Of a DNA stretch of 16,716 nucleotides, positions 6,622-14,689 are shown in pieces. The translations under genes were made by a program, and so were the position numbers. The stretch spans positions 1 to 16,716 of the forward strand of contig CALDPJ010000338.1 of NCBI GenBank assembly GCA_937911795.1. The letters are read 5' to 3'. Position 1 is the first letter of the stretch. Every line of letters starts with the position of its first letter. Under the pieces are notes generated by a model, which saw only the letters and a list, made by a program, of their open reading frames with translations, made no database searches and was not told the origin of the DNA. Source of the DNA: an uncultured Flavobacteriales bacterium (lineage in GTDB: Bacteria; Bacteroidota; Bacteroidia; Flavobacteriales_D; SKUL01).

Positions 6622-9600
6622 ATGACCGGCATCATTCTCTGGATATACGGAATGTTCAAGCGCAGACGATTGCTGTTGTTTCTGTTCCTCTTTGTCTGGC
6701 TGGCAGTAGTAGTGGCATTGGTTCCGCGTTTAAATTTTTCTGAAGACATCACCGAGTTGCTCCCGCAGGATGAGAATGGAGTGAGCAGCATTTCAGCCAT
6801 CAATACCTCTTCTTTTACCGATCGGCTGGTGTTTCATCTTTCTGTGGACAGCGGTGCTCCGGAGGTCGATCTGGTAGCTGTTGGAGAATATCTTGTGGAC
6901 GCACTCGGTGAATTGCAGCCCCGCCTGATCGCTCCCGGAAATCTGAAAATCGACGAGCAGAATGTTTCTGAATTGTACGACCTGGTCATGGATCAGCTTC
7001 CGTATCTGCTCAACGATGCGGATTTTCTGTATCTGGATTCACTGCGCCGGGAAGAAATGCTGGAAACGGTGGCGCAAAGAAATTTCCGGAACATCACCGC
7101 ACCGACGGGTATTTTATCCGCGAAGTACGTGGTACAGGATCCACTCGGGTTGGGTGGAAGGGTGTTGCAGCGGCTCAATGAATTTAATCTGGATCAGAAT
7201 CTGGAGCTCACGGAGGGTTTTTTGCTGACGCCGGACGAGCGCCACCTCATACTGTTTGCACATCCTGCTTTTCCGGCCAACGATTCTGAACTCAATACCG
7301 AATTGTATGCGGTCATTGAATCCATCTCCTCCGAACTCCGCAGCGAATTCAACGGAACCGTAAAGCTCGAAGCCATCGGGGCACCGTTGTCGGCTTCGGT
7401 TAACGCCACCCAAATCAAAAAAGATATTATGCTCACCATCTCGCTGGCACTGGCTGCCATGATGGTCGTGATTTTTATTTTTTACCGCAGTCTGAAGGTC
7501 TTTTTTTTCATCCTCGTTCCATCAGCCATCGGCGGAGCCACAACCTTGGCGCTTTTTTCATGGATGGGCTTTGAAGTTTCGCTGATCGCCGTTAGCATCG
7601 GATCGATTTTACTCGGGATCAGCATCGATTATGCGCTGCATGTTTTTACCCATTTCAGAAGCAAAGGCGATGTTAGAGGAACTTTAAAAGACGTGGCCGA
7701 ACCCGCGTTGCTGAGTGCCACCACAACCGCCGCCGCGTTTTTTACTTTGTTGATGCTTGATGCGCCGGCCATGCAACAACTGGGGTTATTTGCCGGAACG
7801 AGTGTTTTGCTCGGAGCTCTATCCGCGCTTATTCTTTTACCGCACCTGCTCACGCCGAAAATGCAGTTGTCCTCCGAAAAACGAAACAGTTTCATCGATC
7901 GCTTCAATACATGGCGCCCGGACAAGAATAAATATCTGGTGATCGGTGTGGCTTTGGTCACGATTTTCATGCTATACCGATCCGGTGATGTGGGATTTGA
8001 AGGTGATTTGATGCGAATGAATTATACCACTCCCGAACTCGAAAGGGCCGAGGAGCATCTGAATGAAATCAGCAATGTTTCACTCAAACAGGTAATGCTG
8101 ATCTCCAACGGCGAAAACTGGCAGCAGGCGCTCGAAACCAATGAGGCGCTCAACGAAGCACTGACCCGCGAAATGTCAGCAGGCAACATCAGCGAGCGCG
8201 CTTCTTTGAGCGCGATCATTCCATCACCCGAAAAAGGGGCGACGCGTTTGGCCCGGTGGGAGGAATGGGTCGGTGCGGGATATATGGATTCCATCCAACA
8301 GAAACTGGCAGCATATTCAGTGGAACTGGGATTGACGAACAATGCATACGACGATTTTTTCTCTCAGGTCAACCGGCATTTTCCTCCGCTGGATTACGAA
8401 CGGTGGGAAGAAACGCCGCTTTTCAACAATTTCATGGACAGTGATTCTTCTGGTGTTCAGGTGTTGACGGCGGTAAAACTCGAACAGGAACACCGAACGG
8501 AGATTACGACCATGGCCAGCGGGATGCATGGGATATCTGTGCTCGATAAGCAATTCATCACCAATCAGATTATTTCCACCTTGCAGACAGATTTCAACCG
8601 GTTGGTGAAGTTCTCCCTGCTGATTGTTTTTCTGATTCTGTTGATTGTCTATGGGCGCATTGAACTGGCTGTGTATACCTTTCTACCCATGATCGTCGCC
8701 TGGACCTGGACGCTCGGTATCATGTCGTTGTTCGGGTTGCAATTCAATATTTTCAACATTATTGTTTCCTCATTTATTTTCGGTCTCGGCATCGATTACA
8801 GCGTGTTTATTACGCGGAGCATGGTGCAGAATTTCAAAAATGGTGTGGATGAACTTCCAGCCTATAAAAATTCCATATTCCTTTCGGCGCTCACTACGCT
8901 GCTGGGGATCGGGGTGCTAATTTTCGCAGGACATCCTGCACTGAAATCGATTGCTGCGATGTCGATTATCGGAATTGGCAGTATGCTCATCGTTACTTAT
9001 ACGATTCAACCGCTGTTGTACCGTTGGGCGATGCTCGGCAGAAAAAAGAAGGGTCTGGTTCCCATCAACTTTCTGGGCTTATTTTACGGTTTCTTCGCAT
9101 TCCTCTATTTTTTTGTGGGCTGTATTTTGTTGGATCTGGCTATTCTGGTACTGCAACTCCTTCCTGTATCCGGTACTAAAAAGCGTTCGATGTTCCGCTA
9201 CCTGATGGGATTTTACCTGCGTTCTCTGGCGGTAATTATGATCAATGTCCGAAGGGAGTTCCGAAATCCATACCACGAACAGTTTGATGAGCCGGCGGTG
9301 ATTATTGCCAACCATCAGTCATTCATAGATGTTCTGTTGATGCTTCACCTGCGGAAAAATGTTGTGATGGTAGTGAAAAAGTGGGTGTATCATTCTCCGT
9401 TTTTCGGATGGGCAGTTCGCTATGCCGGGTATTTCCACGTGAACGACGGATACGAAAAGGCATTGCCGCGTCTTAGAAAACTGGTAGATGAAGGCTGCTC
9501 GATTGTGATTTTTCCTGAAGGAACGCGAACCACAGACGGAAGTCTTAACCGGTTTCACAAAGGAGCTTTTTTGTTGGCAGAAGAATTGAAAATGGACATT

Positions 9601-10461
9601 GTGCCGGTTGTGTTTCACGGTAGCGATTACGCGATGCCGAAGGGAGATTCCTTCCTGTTGAAAAATGGGTTTGTGCACCGGGTGATTCTTCCCCGGGTGA
9701 AATACAGCGATCGTTCTTTTGGTGAAACGTATCAGGAGCGCACAAAGAAAATTGCAAGATGGTACAAGGCGCAATTCGAAATTCTGCGACGTGAATTCGA
9801 AAACCCCGCGTATTTCCGCGACCAGTTGATGCGCAATTACGTGATGAAAGGCCCGGTGCTGGAGTGGTATACACGCATTAAAACCCGGCTGGAGAACAAC
9901 TATACGCTTTACGAATCTTTGTTACCGAAATCGGGAACCATTGTCGATATCGGATGCGGCTATGGCTATCTCGCACACATTCTTGCGTGGACATCTGATG
10001 AACGAACAGTCATCGGGTTTGATCACGATGCCGATAAAATTGCCGTAGCCCAAAATACTCCCACAAAAACTCCGAACCTGCGGTTTGAAACTGGAAACGC
10101 GCTGGAAAAGGAGTTGCCCGCCGCAGATGCGTTTGTGCTCATGGATGTATTGCACTACCTCCCGGAGGAGACTCAGCGGGAATTGCTGTTGAAGTGTCTG
10201 AAGAACCTTTCTCCCGGCGGAATACTGATGGTTCGGGATGCCGACGCAGAGTTGCAGGACCGGCAGCGCGGAACATGGTGGACCGAATATTTCTCTACCC
10301 GTTTTTTCAGATTCAATAAAACCAATTCAAACGCGCTTACTTTTGTAGGACGTGAATTTATTACCACTACTGTCGATCAGGCGGCTGCTGAGGTGGAAGT
10401 TGTCGACAACGGAAAGTTTACCTCAAATGTGCTCTATCTGATCCGAAAACGGAATGATTAA
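6622..10461 (+). CDS. Trifunctional MMPL/RND transporter - lysophospholipid acyltransferase-like - SAM methyltransferase fusion
   Basis: This 1279-aa protein has three parts. Residues 1 to about 815 form an MMPL/RND exporter with two similar halves, each with a large periplasmic loop and a membrane block; the motifs GISIDYALH (Asp336) and GLGIDYSVF (Asp725) mark the equivalent segments of the two halves. After a hydrophobic link comes a PlsC-type acyltransferase (about 870-1050) with the HX4D motif NHQSFID (His898, Asp903) and FPEGTR (964-969). The last part (about 1085-1279) is a class I SAM methyltransferase with VDIGCGYGY (1108-1116) and a later DVLHYLPEE motif. The fusion could transfer an acyl chain, methylate the product and export it across the inner membrane. 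No frameshift separates the parts. Domain calls are firm; the combined role is inferred. Confidence 0.92.
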   Translation: MTGIILWIYGMFKRRRLLLFLFLFVWLAVVVALVPRLNFSEDITELLPQDENGVSSISAINTSSFTDRLVFHLSVDSGAPEVDLVAVGEYLVDALGELQPRLIAPGNLKIDEQNVSELYDLVMDQLPYLLNDADFLYLDSLRREEMLETVAQRNFRNITAPTGILSAKYVVQDPLGLGGRVLQRLNEFNLDQNLELTEGFLLTPDERHLILFAHPAFPANDSELNTELYAVIESISSELRSEFNGTVKLEAIGAPLSASVNATQIKKDIMLTISLALAAMMVVIFIFYRSLKVFFFILVPSAIGGATTLALFSWMGFEVSLIAVSIGSILLGISIDYALHVFTHFRSKGDVRGTLKDVAEPALLSATTTAAAFFTLLMLDAPAMQQLGLFAGTSVLLGALSALILLPHLLTPKMQLSSEKRNSFIDRFNTWRPDKNKYLVIGVALVTIFMLYRSGDVGFEGDLMRMNYTTPELERAEEHLNEISNVSLKQVMLISNGENWQQALETNEALNEALTREMSAGNISERASLSAIIPSPEKGATRLARWEEWVGAGYMDSIQQKLAAYSVELGLTNNAYDDFFSQVNRHFPPLDYERWEETPLFNNFMDSDSSGVQVLTAVKLEQEHRTEITTMASGMHGISVLDKQFITNQIISTLQTDFNRLVKFSLLIVFLILLIVYGRIELAVYTFLPMIVAWTWTLGIMSLFGLQFNIFNIIVSSFIFGLGIDYSVFITRSMVQNFKNGVDELPAYKNSIFLSALTTLLGIGVLIFAGHPALKSIAAMSIIGIGSMLIVTYTIQPLLYRWAMLGRKKKGLVPINFLGLFYGFFAFLYFFVGCILLDLAILVLQLLPVSGTKKRSMFRYLMGFYLRSLAVIMINVRREFRNPYHEQFDEPAVIIANHQSFIDVLLMLHLRKNVVMVVKKWVYHSPFFGWAVRYAGYFHVNDGYEKALPRLRKLVDEGCSIVIFPEGTRTTDGSLNRFHKGAFLLAEELKMDIVPVVFHGSDYAMPKGDSFLLKNGFVHRVILPRVKYSDRSFGETYQERTKKIARWYKAQFEILRREFENPAYFRDQLMRNYVMKGPVLEWYTRIKTRLENNYTLYESLLPKSGTIVDIGCGYGYLAHILAWTSDERTVIGFDHDADKIAVAQNTPTKTPNLRFETGNALEKELPAADAFVLMDVLHYLPEETQRELLLKCLKNLSPGGILMVRDADAELQDRQRGTWWTEYFSTRFFRFNKTNSNALTFVGREFITTTVDQAAAEVEVVDNGKFTSNVLYLIRKRND

Positions 10462-11986
10462 AGATGAGCAGCGAATATATGATTTTGTCATCATCGGCTC
10501 TGGCCTGGGCGGATTGTTGTGCGCTTACCTGCTTGCCGAACGCGGTCATTCGGTATGCATACTCGAACAGAATGTTCAGTTTGGAGGCTGTCTTCAGATC
10601 TTCTCCCGCGAAAAATCAGTTTTCGATACCGGTGTACATTACATCGGCGAACTGGGCGAAGGTGAAAACCTGAACCGTATTTTCAGCTATTTCGGCCTCA
10701 TGGACCGGCTGAACCTGGAACAGCTCGACAAAGATGCGTTTGATGTAATTTCTTTCCGCGGTGACAAAACCGAGTACCCCTGGGCGCAGGGACATGAGAA
10801 TTTTGTGCAACAACTCGCAAAATTGTTCCCCGACGAAGAAGCGGCTATAGAAAAGTACGCCAATACGCTCCGGACCATCAGCGATGATTTTTACGCGGGA
10901 GGATTTATAGATCTGGATCTCGACTTTATGAACAGCGAAGCCATGCGTACCGGGGCAAAAGAATTTATCGATTCGCTTACGGAGAATGAAAAGCTACGCG
11001 ACGTGTTGGCCGGAAATATTCCCACCTATGCAGGAGTTGCTGAAAAAACGCCGCTCCATCAGCACGCGCTTATCATCAACAGCTACCTGAAAAGTGCATG
11101 GCGATGTGTAGATGGCGGAGCACAAATCGCAAAGCATTTGGCCATTGCAATCCGGGCGATGGGTGGGGTTTTACTCAGGCGCCAGGAGGTGGTGGAAATC
11201 AATGCGGAAGAAGGTTTGATCCGGAATGTAGTGAACGCCGAAGGAGACGCTTTTTTTGCCCGGAAGTTCATCGCCAATATTCCGCCCGAAAAAGTGTTGA
11301 AGATGCTGAAGGGAGTGGAATTACGAAAAACGTACAAAAACCGTCTGAGCACTCAGGAACCCACCGCATCTTTCTTCGGTCTGTATGTGCGGTTTAAATC
11401 GGGAGCCTTTCCTTATCACCGCAGGAATTTTTATCACTACAACGAAAGTGGTGTCTGGGACGCGACCCATTACAGCGCTGACGAATGGCCGAAAAGTTGG
11501 CTGTTTTATCCTGCCGTTTCTTCCGTTGATGGCGGATTCATGGCTACAGCTACGATCCTTTCATATATGGATTATGAAGAAATGGAGCCATGGGTGCAAA
11601 CCAGAAATACCACGGCTCAGCCTGCATCCCGCGGAGAAGAATACGAAGCATTCAAGAAGAGAAAAGCCGAAAAGTTGATTGACGACGTGGAGAAAAGATT
11701 TCCCGGTTTCCGCGATTCGATAGAAAGCTATTACACATCCACTCCGCTTACATATCGAGATTATCTCGGTGTGGAAAAGGGAGCCGCTTATGGGAAGGTG
11801 AAGGACTTTCATCAACCGCACAACGCCTTCATTTCACCCCGATCCAAGGTAGAGAATCTTTTTTTTACCGGTCAGCATGTTCATCTGCACGGCATAAAAG
11901 GTGTAACCACAACGGCCATTCTAACAGCATCCGTAATTCTGGATGACCCCCAACTTTTTTCAACGGTACTTTCCGGGAAAGGATAG
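10454..11986 (+). CDS. FAD-dependent oxidoreductase, phytoene desaturase / retinol saturase-like
   Basis: This 510-aa protein begins with a Rossmann dinucleotide-binding site: IIGSGLGGLLCAYLLAERG (GxGxxG at 15-20), then an acidic end of the second strand (LEQN). The motif FGGCLQIF near residue 45 and the C-terminal FTGQHVHLHGIKG (about 471-483) match the FAD-binding ends of the CrtI / all-trans-retinol 13,14-reductase family. Such enzymes desaturate, isomerise or saturate conjugated chains. In a polyene cluster it may set the oxidation state or geometry of the chain; direction and substrate are not readable from the sequence. It overlaps the preceding gene by 8 bases and is the last gene of the block. 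No convincing terminator follows it directly. Confidence 0.88.
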   Translation: MIKDEQRIYDFVIIGSGLGGLLCAYLLAERGHSVCILEQNVQFGGCLQIFSREKSVFDTGVHYIGELGEGENLNRIFSYFGLMDRLNLEQLDKDAFDVISFRGDKTEYPWAQGHENFVQQLAKLFPDEEAAIEKYANTLRTISDDFYAGGFIDLDLDFMNSEAMRTGAKEFIDSLTENEKLRDVLAGNIPTYAGVAEKTPLHQHALIINSYLKSAWRCVDGGAQIAKHLAIAIRAMGGVLLRRQEVVEINAEEGLIRNVVNAEGDAFFARKFIANIPPEKVLKMLKGVELRKTYKNRLSTQEPTASFFGLYVRFKSGAFPYHRRNFYHYNESGVWDATHYSADEWPKSWLFYPAVSSVDGGFMATATILSYMDYEEMEPWVQTRNTTAQPASRGEEYEAFKKRKAEKLIDDVEKRFPGFRDSIESYYTSTPLTYRDYLGVEKGAAYGKVKDFHQPHNAFISPRSKVENLFFTGQHVHLHGIKGVTTTAILTASVILDDPQLFSTVLSGKG

Positions 11987-12086
11987 CTCAGTATTGAATG
12001 AAATTTGCTAAGGTTTCTGATTTTCCGGAACCGAGATGATAAAAATTCATAAAATCTTTCTGTTGATCAGGATTGTTACCCAAAGG

Positions 12087-12119
12087 TTGTGATGGATCAT
12101 TTCTTCTTTGGTTTCTTTG
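12087..12119 (+). promoter_or_regulatory. Candidate promoter for the TonB-dependent receptor gene
   Basis: In the 186-bp spacer between the flavoprotein gene and the receptor gene, TTG at 12087-12089 and TTTCTTTG at 12112-12119 are 22 bases apart. This is one mismatch from the Bacteroidota TTG-N17-23-TAnnTTTG pattern. A start near 12125 would give a leader of about 50 bases. The spacer shows no other gene. The match is weak. Confidence 0.28.
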
Positions 12120-12172
12120 CAGGAATGAAATCCGGCAGGATGATAGTTTAAATCAGGTTAAAAAAGAAACTT

Positions 12173-14605
12173 GTGAATCAATATATTACGTTAAAGGTGT
12201 CGGTGTTGTCGGCAGCTCTTTTTTTCATCAGTATGGTTGGTGTTGCGCAATCCGGCGGAAATCAGGTGACCATCACCGGAAAAGTTGTGGAAGATCATGG
12301 GGCCGTCATTCCTTATGCGACTGTGGCGCTTTATACCTCGGCAGATTCGGTTTTAACCGGCGGAACCACCACTTCGGAGAACGGAACTTTTGAACTGGAT
12401 GCAGCTACGGGAAATTATTATGTGCAGATAAAATTCCTCTCCTATCAGGAGCAGATCATTCCCAATATTGAACTTACCTCAGGAAATTATGATTTGGGTA
12501 CCATCACTTTAACTGCTTCCGCCACTATGCTGCAGGAAGCAGAAATTGTCGCTGAGCGCAATCAAATGGAACTGAAGCTGGACAAGCGCGTTTTTACGGT
12601 CGGGCAGGATTTGACAAACACCGGAGGTAATGCTGCCGAAACACTCGATAATTTGCCTTCGGTCAATGTGGATGTGGATGGAAACGTGAGTCTTCGCGGT
12701 AGCGGGAATGTCGAGATTCTCATCAACGGAAAGCCTTCGGGACTGGTCGGAATGGACCCTGCCAACGCACTGCGGCAGATTCCATCGGATATGATTGACA
12801 GGGTTGAGGTGATCACCAATCCATCTGCCCGATACCAGGCCGAGGGCGAAGTTGGTATCATTAACATAATTTTGAAAAAGGAGGAACGGAAAGGCCTCAA
12901 CGGTACATTTACTGCCAATGCTGGTTACCCGCAGAATCTGGGGGCGTCCTTCAATCTGAATTTCCGCCGGGAAAAAATCAACTGGTTTGCTCAGTATGGT
13001 TTCAACTATCGCTACAATCCCGGAGGAGGTACCACGCGCCAGGATTACGCTTCACCGGATACTTCTTATTCATTCGAGCGTCTGCGAGATCACGTGCGCG
13101 GCGGGTTGTCGCACAATTTCAGGGCCGGGGCAGACATTTTTCTCGATAAAACCAATACGCTTACCGTATCTGGATTGTATCAGTATGGCAGCGGAAATAA
13201 TGAAGTTGAAAACCGGTATCGCGATTTTAATCCCACAGGAGAGCAGATTGAAGAAACCCTGCGGAAGGAAGATGAAATTGAAACGGAACACACCGTAGAA
13301 GGTTCAATTACCCATGTAAAGAAATTTCCGGGGCAGGATCATAAATGGGAAACTACGGTAAACTTTTACAGCGAGGAAGATGTGGAAGAAGCCGAATTAA
13401 CCGAAACAAGTGATGATGTGAATGCGATTCCGCTTTTTCAGGAAACCACCAATGGCGAGCACGAGCAGAATTTCCTGTTTCAATCAGATTATGTGCGTCC
13501 GGTTGGAGAAGACGGACGCTTTGAAATCGGGACCCGAATTACGCACCGGCTCATCGAAAACAATTATCAGGTTCAGATGCGCGAAGAAGGTGGTGACTGG
13601 GCTGTTATCGACTCGCTCGACAACGACTTTAAATACACCGAAACGATATACGCGGGTTATTTGATGTATGGAAATCAAATTGGGAATTTCTCCTATCAGG
13701 CAGGAGTTCGTGCAGAGTATTCGGATATCGGTACGGAGTTGATTAAAAGCAATTATAACAATGATCGTGATTATATCAACTTCTTCCCGAGTGTGCACAT
13801 GGGTTATAAACTCGATGATCTGAATTCGCTGCAATTAACCTACAGCCGCCGGTTGAGCAGGCCACGTTTCCGTTCGTTGCTGCCGTTTTCGAACTTCAGC
13901 GACAACCGTAATTTTTATCGCGGAAATCCCGATCTCGATCCGGAATACACCGATTCGTACGAAGCCGGATTTCTGCGGTTTGGCGAGAAGGGATCATTTT
14001 TAACGAGTGTTTATTACAGACACCGGACGGGAGTGATTGAGCGGATATCCATTGTGAACGATGAAGGTGTAACGACTATGATGCCGGTTAATTTATCAGT
14101 ACAGGATGCCTACGGACTGGAGCTGAATATATCATACAGTCCGTACAGATGGTGGAGTATCACCGGTGATTTTAATTTTTACAGGGCCATTACTACCGGT
14201 GAATACGGCGGGGAATCACTCAATGCAGATACTTACACCTGGAATGCACGTGCCACCACAAAATTTGCTCTGGACAGTAAAACTGACATACAGGTTTCGG
14301 GAAGATATCGCGCTCCTCAGATCACTCCGCAGGGAAGAAGAAAATCAATTTACAGTGTAGATGTTTCTGCCTCGAGAGATATCCTGAAAGGAAACGGGAC
14401 CATTGCGTTAAATGTTAGAGATGTATTCAATACCCGCCGTTACCGGGGCATTACCGAGGGCGAATATTTTTACCAGGAATCCGATTTTCAATGGAGAACA
14501 CGGCAGGTAGTGGTTTCATTTACCTACCGGCTGAATCAACAAAAATCACGGCGACCGCAAGGTGGTGGCGGAGAAAGTTTTGATGGCGGAGAAGGAATGG
14601 AGTAG
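12173..14605 (+). CDS. TonB-dependent receptor-like outer membrane beta-barrel protein
   Basis: This 810-aa protein starts at GTG 12173; an in-frame TAA at 12149 limits other choices, and the start gives a good signal peptide (hydrophobic stretch about 9-24, cleavage likely after VAQ at 26). Residues about 32-115 form a carboxypeptidase-regulatory-like domain (VTITGKVVED, ending GTITL). Residues about 140-235 form the plug, with LDNLPSVNVDVDGNVSLRG, ILINGKPSG and DMIDRVEVITNPSARYQAEG. The rest is a barrel rich in aromatic strands of the OMP_b-brl_3 type. A Gly-rich, charged tail (RRPQGGGGESFDGGEGME) follows the last strand. Such proteins take up or release substrates at the outer membrane, or act in envelope processes; the substrate is unknown. 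It may be independent of the upstream cluster. Confidence 0.9.
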   Translation: MNQYITLKVSVLSAALFFISMVGVAQSGGNQVTITGKVVEDHGAVIPYATVALYTSADSVLTGGTTTSENGTFELDAATGNYYVQIKFLSYQEQIIPNIELTSGNYDLGTITLTASATMLQEAEIVAERNQMELKLDKRVFTVGQDLTNTGGNAAETLDNLPSVNVDVDGNVSLRGSGNVEILINGKPSGLVGMDPANALRQIPSDMIDRVEVITNPSARYQAEGEVGIINIILKKEERKGLNGTFTANAGYPQNLGASFNLNFRREKINWFAQYGFNYRYNPGGGTTRQDYASPDTSYSFERLRDHVRGGLSHNFRAGADIFLDKTNTLTVSGLYQYGSGNNEVENRYRDFNPTGEQIEETLRKEDEIETEHTVEGSITHVKKFPGQDHKWETTVNFYSEEDVEEAELTETSDDVNAIPLFQETTNGEHEQNFLFQSDYVRPVGEDGRFEIGTRITHRLIENNYQVQMREEGGDWAVIDSLDNDFKYTETIYAGYLMYGNQIGNFSYQAGVRAEYSDIGTELIKSNYNNDRDYINFFPSVHMGYKLDDLNSLQLTYSRRLSRPRFRSLLPFSNFSDNRNFYRGNPDLDPEYTDSYEAGFLRFGEKGSFLTSVYYRHRTGVIERISIVNDEGVTTMMPVNLSVQDAYGLELNISYSPYRWWSITGDFNFYRAITTGEYGGESLNADTYTWNARATTKFALDSKTDIQVSGRYRAPQITPQGRRKSIYSVDVSASRDILKGNGTIALNVRDVFNTRRYRGITEGEYFYQESDFQWRTRQVVVSFTYRLNQQKSRRPQGGGGESFDGGEGME

Positions 14606-14636
14606 AGGGTCGCTTTCAATCTTTAAAGGCACAAAA

Positions 14637-14668
14637 AAGCCCGTCATCCTACTACAAATGACGGGCTT
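14637..14668 (-). terminator. Strong hairpin terminator between convergent genes
   Basis: An 11-bp perfect stem (AAGCCCGTCAT pairing with ATGACGGGCTT) encloses a 10-base loop (14648-14657). Read on the minus strand, the stem runs into a T-tract (14638 down to 14633), giving a typical intrinsic terminator 21 bases after the stop of the minus-strand gene. On the plus strand the trailing bases are GATTTG, a weaker U-tract, but the hairpin may also serve the receptor gene, whose stop is 31 bases upstream of the stem. Confidence 0.9.
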
Positions 14669-14689
14669 GATTTGAACGTATGAATTTGC

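Larger units (their letters stand above)
1..11986 (+). other. Aryl-polyene / flexirubin-type biosynthetic gene cluster (left end cut)
   Basis: Eleven consecutive plus-strand genes form one tightly packed block: KS (partial), half-KS, ACP, KS, pseudo-KS, polysaccharide deacetylase, LolA-like, FabZ-like, GT2-DUF2062, MMPL-acyltransferase-methyltransferase, and FAD oxidoreductase. This combination is known from the aryl-polyene and flexirubin clusters of Bacteroidota. Most junctions overlap (ATGA at 390 and 2485, shared ATG/TGA at 3537, TAATG at 5427, longer overlaps at 1025, 4288 and 10454), so co-translation is likely. The cluster is open at its left edge. Enzymes that would settle the product class (ketoreductase, aromatic ammonia lyase, DarA/DarB) are not in the window. 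The cluster class rests on gene content and domain motifs. The exact product is inference. Confidence 0.85.

Noticed and set aside
11971..12030. TTCCGG / CCGGAA inverted pair as terminator of the pigment operon
   Set aside because: The arms are only 6 bp, 48 bases apart, and no T-tract follows. It is probably chance.
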